From Burkholderiales bacterium (lineage in GTDB: Bacteria > Pseudomonadota > Gammaproteobacteria > Burkholderiales > SG8-39), in contig JAOAEA010000026.1 of NCBI GenBank assembly GCA_026417035.1, positions 377 to 52,740 on the forward strand: a stretch of 52,364 nt of DNA, given 5' to 3'. The translations under genes and the position numbers were made by a program. Each line of letters begins with the position of its first letter. The stretch's first letter is position 1. The notes under the pieces were generated by a model that was not told where the DNA came from, did no database searches, and was given only the letters and a program-made list of their open reading frames with translations. Below are positions 49,386 through 52,364 of the stretch, piece by piece.

Positions 49386-50519
49386 TCAGAGGGCGACCAC
49401 CGGGATGTCGGCGAGCTTCGCGCCGCGCGGCTTCGCGGCCTCGCGCCGCACGAATGCGGCCACGTCGATCGCGAGCGCATCGCGCCCGTCGTCGAGGGCC
49501 ATCACCTCCTCGCCGAGCGCGATCGAGCAGCACGCCGGCGTGACGCGCACGTCGCGGCCGAGGCGCGCGGCGAGCTCCACCGTCCCGTCGGACGGGTGCG
49601 CGATGCCGTTCAGGCCCGCGAGCACCGCGTAGGCGTCGATCTCGACCTTCGCGCGCCCCGGCGGCCGCGCGCAGCCGAGGAGCACGGGCACGCCGGGCAG
49701 CGCCGCCCGCGCATCGAGGAAGAAGCGTCCGATCTCGCGGCTCGAAGGCACGGCGAACGGGCGGTGGGCCGGCGCGTAGATCGGCATGATCACCACCAGC
49801 ACGAGCGCAGCCGGGCGGTGGCGCGCGATCATCTCGAGCGCATTCCACTCGCCGAGCATCCGCCCGTAGTGCAGGCCGAGCACGATGTGCGGCACCACCT
49901 TGAGCGAGGTCTCGGTGAGCGCCGCGAGCGAGGCCTCGAAGTCGGCCACGGGCCGCCGCAGGTGATAGACCTGCTGCACGGTGTCCTGCGCGCCGATGAT
50001 GTCGAGCATCGCCGCGTCGACGCCGGAGGCCTCGATGCGGCGCGCCTTGTCGCGGTCGACGAGCGCCGTGTGGATCGCGACCTTGAACCGGGGGAAGGCG
50101 TCCTTGATCCGGCGCACCACCGGGAGGAAGGGCTCGTACTCGACCTCGTCGCGGTGGTTCGACCCGCCGGAGAGGAGCATGCCCTGCGCGCCCGCCTCGA
50201 TCTGCTCGTTCACGACCCGCCACAGCGCCTCGGGCGTGGTGGCCGGGATCATCGCCTCGAGGAGCTTCGCCTTGCAGTGGTCGCAGGCGAGCTTGCACGC
50301 CGGGCCGGTGACCGAGATGGCCGGCCAGGCGGACTTGCCGCAGCCGCGGATCTCGCTCGTCGCGAACGCCTTGAAGGTCGGGACGTAGAAGTTGATCCGC
50401 CCGGCGGCAGCCCCGGACGGCTGCGCCCCGCGCGCTTGCATCGCGCGCACCAGGTCCGCGTCGAAGTGCCCGACCTCGAGCGCTTCGACGGCGTGCACCG
50501 CTTCGAGCCAGTCGCTCAT
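49386..50519 (-). CDS. lipS1: Radical-SAM lipoate-assembly protein (LipS1-type)
   Basis: The 377 residues contain the radical-SAM triad Cys75-79-82 (GPACKLACDHCKA), SAM and barrel segments (GMLLSGGSNHRDEVEYEPFL, IGAQDTVQQVYHLRRP, VVPHIVLGLHYGRMLGEW) and extra cysteines (GCGKSAW, VLLGCARPPG, TPACCSIALGEE) that can hold an auxiliary cluster. It is the second of a LipS pair flanking LipT; which is LipS1 and which LipS2 is not settled here. Together they should insert sulfur into LbpA-bound octanoate. It ends exactly before the lipT start, so translation is coupled. Confidence 0.75.
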   Translation of the reverse strand: MSDWLEAVHAVEALEVGHFDADLVRAMQARGAQPSGAAAGRINFYVPTFKAFATSEIRGCGKSAWPAISVTGPACKLACDHCKAKLLEAMIPATTPEALWRVVNEQIEAGAQGMLLSGGSNHRDEVEYEPFLPVVRRIKDAFPRFKVAIHTALVDRDKARRIEASGVDAAMLDIIGAQDTVQQVYHLRRPVADFEASLAALTETSLKVVPHIVLGLHYGRMLGEWNALEMIARHRPAALVLVVIMPIYAPAHRPFAVPSSREIGRFFLDARAALPGVPVLLGCARPPGRAKVEIDAYAVLAGLNGIAHPSDGTVELAARLGRDVRVTPACCSIALGEEVMALDDGRDALAIDVAAFVRREAAKPRGAKLADIPVVAL

Positions 50520-50652
50520 GGGGATGGGCTCACCGCGAAGGCGCGAAGGAAACCGCCGCGGTCGGCGGGAACACGGCGCGATGCACCCGGAAACCGCAGC
50601 TCGGGCTTCGCCGCGGCCCTGCGCGTCCGCCGCGTTGGCGCTTTTCGCGGGC

Positions 50653-51090
50653 TCAGCACCCGGCGAACCCGTCCGCGGCCATCTTCGCCTCGAACGCGCC
50701 CGCCACGGCCGCCCCGGTGACGAGCCCGCCCGACTCGCCGTCCCAGTTGGTCGGCTTCATCTTCACGAGCCAGCCGGCGCCGTAGGGGTCGGCGTTGATC
50801 GTCCCGGGCTTGGCGGCCACCGCGTCGTTGGTGGCGACCACCTCGCCGCTGACCGGCGCCTTGACCGGCCCGACCCACTTGCCGGACTCGACGGTCGCGA
50901 CCGATTTCCCCTGCTCGATCTCCTTGCCCTTCTTCTTCGGCGTGTAGGCGACAACCTCGCCGGCGAGGGCGCACGCGTACTGGGTCATGCCGACGGTGAT
51001 GGTGCCGTCGCCTTCCTTGCGCGCCCAGACGTTGTTCTCGACGTTGTAATAGAGATCGTCGGGCAGATTGCAGTTCTTCACGCTCGCCAT
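50653..51090 (-). CDS. lbpA: Lipoate-binding protein LbpA, GcvH-like, with C-terminal Cys
   Basis: The 145 residues form a lipoyl domain related to glycine cleavage H protein. The lipoylated Lys should be Lys71 (VESGKWVGPVKAP), followed by NADPYGAGWLVKM, typical of GcvH folds. Unlike GcvH it sits with sHdr and DsrE genes, which marks an LbpA that carries sulfur intermediates. Cys7 and Cys40 are present, and the protein ends in Cys145 (GFAGC), unusual and possibly reactive. A second lbpA lies upstream. No glycine-cleavage genes are nearby. Confidence 0.87.
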   Translation of the reverse strand: MASVKNCNLPDDLYYNVENNVWARKEGDGTITVGMTQYACALAGEVVAYTPKKKGKEIEQGKSVATVESGKWVGPVKAPVSGEVVATNDAVAAKPGTINADPYGAGWLVKMKPTNWDGESGGLVTGAAVAGAFEAKMAADGFAGC

Positions 51091-51118
51091 GGATCACTCC
51101 CTTCCGTGCACGAAACCA

Positions 51119-51153
51119 AGCCGCGGCGGGACCGCCCGCCGCACCCCGCGGCT
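51119..51153. repeat. Strong hairpin between dsrE-type gene and lbpA
   Basis: An outer arm AGCCGCGG (51119-51126) pairs with CCGCGGCT (51146-51153), and an overlapping inner stem GGCGGG-ACCG-CCCGCC (51125-51140) is perfect. The structure lies in the 101-base gap before lbpA. No T run follows, so an mRNA-stabilising or processing element is more likely than a terminator. Confidence 0.5.
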
Positions 51154-51191
51154 AGGGTGCGCGAACGCCCCCGCCACCCCTTTGCGCCAAG

Positions 51192-51587
51192 TCAAAAGAA
51201 CAAAACCTTATCAGAGCTCAGGATGAGGTCGGCGAGCGCCCCGCCGCTCGAGATCTCGTCCACCTCCGGGATCAGGTCGTCGACGTCGATCTCGTAGCCC
51301 GGCAGCGCGGGCCGGCACGCCGCGAACTTCACGCCGGCGGCCTTCGCGTCGCGCATGAAGTCGATGATCGGCTTGCCGCCCGCCATCGCGACGAGCTTCT
51401 CCGGCACCCCCCGCTTCACCAGCCGCACGCCCTCCATGGTGAAGAACACCGTCACCTGCGCGTCCATCGAGGCGAGCAGCGCGCCGAGGAAGAACGGCGT
51501 CGCGCAGCGGTTCGGCGTCGAGGGGCCGCTCGTCATCACGATGACGACGGTCTTCTCCTCGTGATCGACGTAGCGCGCCTCAGCCAC
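51192..51587 (-). CDS. DsrE-family sulfurtransferase (DsrE3-like)
   Basis: A 131-residue protein with the DsrE fold (VVIVMTSGPSTPNRCATPFF, ALLASMDAQVTVFFTMEGV). Cys91 (KFAACRPALPGYEID) is at the position of the persulfide Cys of DsrE3; Cys28 (NRC) is a second candidate. In sHdr loci DsrE3 accepts sulfane sulfur, often passing it on with TusA. It overlaps the upstream lbpA by 8 bases, so LbpA and DsrE are co-translated, supporting a direct functional link. No tusA or rhodanese is in the window. Confidence 0.84.
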   Translation of the reverse strand: MAEARYVDHEEKTVVIVMTSGPSTPNRCATPFFLGALLASMDAQVTVFFTMEGVRLVKRGVPEKLVAMAGGKPIIDFMRDAKAAGVKFAACRPALPGYEIDVDDLIPEVDEISSGGALADLILSSDKVLFF

Positions 51588-52038
51588 CGGCCGCTCCGCC
51601 GTCGAGCCGCTTGCACCGGATGTCCTCCCTCCGGCAGCGCGCCTCGAAACCCGCCGCGGCGGGCTCGCCCGTCACGAGCCCGGCGAGCGCCTCCGCGAGC
51701 GGCGCGGTGGGGCGCACGCGCGCGATCCACCAGCGGTAGGGATCGCGGTTCAGGAGCGACGGCTCCTCGAGCACCCGCTCGTTGGCCGCTTCGATGACGC
51801 AATCGAAAGGGTTGGGGACGGGACCGGCCCACTTGCCGGTCTCGACCGTCGCCACCGGCTTGCCCCTGGGGCGGAGGCTTCCCGGCCTGCGCACGCGCAC
51901 GTGCAGCACCTTGCCCGCGATCGTCTGCGAGATGTCCGTCATGCCCACCGATACCGCGCCGTCGGCCTCCGGGCGCACCCAGATCTGGAACTCGCTGTCG
52001 TAGAAGAGCTCCGGGCGGAACTCACAGGCGGAGGGCAT
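51580..52038 (-). CDS. lbpA: Lipoate-binding protein LbpA, second copy
   Basis: The 152 residues are a GcvH-like lipoyl domain with expected lipoylated Lys69 (VETGKWAGPVPNPF) and NRDPYRWWIARVRP. Homology to the other LbpA is clear but divergent, and the C-terminal tail carries extra cysteines (ARCRREDIRCKR). It lies between the sHdrB2 end (60 bases upstream) and the DsrE gene, so it belongs to the sHdr transcript. Two LbpA types are known in sulfur oxidisers; which is which was not resolved. Confidence 0.85.
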   Translation of the reverse strand: MPSACEFRPELFYDSEFQIWVRPEADGAVSVGMTDISQTIAGKVLHVRVRRPGSLRPRGKPVATVETGKWAGPVPNPFDCVIEAANERVLEEPSLLNRDPYRWWIARVRPTAPLAEALAGLVTGEPAAAGFEARCRREDIRCKRLDGGAAGG

Positions 52039-52073
52039 GGGGGGTGGGGATTCAGGATTTAGCCTCGATCCCA

Positions 52074-52094
52074 GATCCTGGATCCTGGATCCTG
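52074..52094. repeat. Heptamer tandem repeat (GATCCTG x3)
   Basis: Three exact copies of GATCCTG lie in the 60-base gap between the sHdrB2 stop and lbpA. This kind of heptamer run resembles that at 37434-37454. Slippage may vary its number. No regulatory role is evident. Confidence 0.7.
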
Positions 52095-52098
52095 CCCC

Positions 52099-52364
52099 CT
52101 ACACCACCCCCTTCTCGTGCAGGAAGTCGATCGAGTCGCTCACGTTCTCGTGCAGCGCCACCTTGCGTGCGGAGAGCCCGAGGGCGAGGCCGAGGAGCTG
52201 CGTGAAGTAGACGATCTTGACGTTCGTCTTGATCCCGAACTCGGTCTCGGCACGGATCTGGTGCATCTCGAGGCCCGAGTGGCAGGTCGGGCACTCGGTG
52301 GCGATCACCTCGGCGCCCGACTCCTCGGCCGCCTGCAGCAGGTTGAGGACCAGCTGCGTGGAGG
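52099..52364 (-). CDS. sHdr complex subunit B2-type protein (C-terminal part, 5' end outside window)
   Basis: About 87 C-terminal residues of a cysteine-rich protein. The segment ECPTCHSGLEMHQ is the end of a CCG domain, which holds a noncubane [4Fe-4S] cluster in heterodisulfide reductase B subunits. The rest (TQLVLNLLQAAEESG, FTQLLGLALGLSARKVALHE) matches the C-terminus of such subunits. Directly before two LbpA genes and DsrE, it is most likely the last subunit of the sHdr complex that oxidises LbpA-bound sulfane sulfur in the cytoplasm. Other sHdr genes should lie beyond the window. Confidence 0.8.
   Translation of the reverse strand, partial: STQLVLNLLQAAEESGAEVIATECPTCHSGLEMHQIRAETEFGIKTNVKIVYFTQLLGLALGLSARKVALHENVSDSIDFLHEKGVV

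Noticed and set aside
50653-51090. Glycine cleavage H protein (gcvH)
   Set aside because: No gcvT or gcvP genes are adjacent; DsrE, sHdr and LipS neighbours and a second copy mark it as LbpA.

Overview
The window is a high-GC chromosomal segment of a proteobacterium, most likely a betaproteobacterium with a sulfur-oxidising lifestyle. This rests on gene content and order, not on a database search. Several blocks match arrangements I know from Betaproteobacteria: nrdA-ampD-pilR-pilS-PP0621, ispB/rplU-rpmA-obgE-proB-CNP1, rppH/proS, the ilvB-ilvN-ilvC-psd-pssA-leuA run, sigma factor-DUF3619-DUF3106-RDD, and lptF-lptG divergent from pepA-holC-valS. The end of an sHdr (sulfur-oxidising heterodisulfide reductase-like) locus lies at the right edge. 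Genes are packed tightly, with many 4-base stop/start overlaps, and no gene-free stretch exceeds 300 bases.

Layout. 1-5836 (minus): class I ribonucleotide reductase (5' part, behind two NrdR boxes), AmpD, the sigma-54 activator PilR, its sensor PilS and a small zinc-ribbon protein. 6059-7190 (minus): tRNA-Pro(CGG) and polyprenyl diphosphate synthase. 7261-10127 (plus): L21, L27, ObgE and ProB. 10140-14557 (minus): CNP1-like lipoprotein, the DUF3501 / Fe-S protein / rubrerythrin set, a CBS protein and a degenerate metallo-beta-lactamase-like protein. 14612-17581: RppH divergent from ProS and a lytic transglycosylase. 17672-21038 (plus): two tandem paralogous PilZ-like proteins, each behind a sigma-54 promoter. 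21082-24039: YihY divergent from WrbA, HugZ-like and DUF2069 genes. 24163-31408 (minus): branched-chain amino acid and phospholipid genes, with a Leu-rich leader peptide before leuA, an AdoMet decarboxylase-like gene after it, and an in-frame stop in ilvB. 31647-33656 (plus): ECF-like sigma factor operon. 33667-41147: LptG/LptF, PepA, HolC, a small coiled-coil protein and ValS.

41167-52364 (minus) is the most distinctive region. Read in the direction of transcription it runs: sHdrB2 (3' end), a lipoate-binding protein LbpA, a DsrE-family sulfurtransferase, a second LbpA, a radical-SAM protein (LipS1-type), a FAD oxidoreductase (LipT-type), a GlcG/HbpS protein, a second radical-SAM protein (LipS2-type), a larger DsrE-family protein, a FadL-type outer-membrane channel, a terminator, an exported SCP2-like protein, three small proteins of unknown function, a lipoate-protein ligase and a pseudo-receiver. 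The known core is an LbpA-dependent sulfur-oxidation pathway with its own lipoate assembly enzymes: the ligase attaches a precursor to LbpA, the two radical-SAM proteins insert sulfur, and LbpA then carries sulfur-bound intermediates for sHdr while DsrE-family proteins deliver sulfane sulfur. The FadL channel, SCP2-like and HbpS proteins, pseudo-receiver and unknown small proteins are the least explained parts.

Two themes link distant blocks. PilR is a sigma-54 activator, and the PilZ-like paralogs carry sigma-54 promoters, so a surface/type IV pilus and c-di-GMP link is plausible. The ilvB stop codon, if real, would disable branched-chain amino acid synthesis, so an assembly error must be excluded first.
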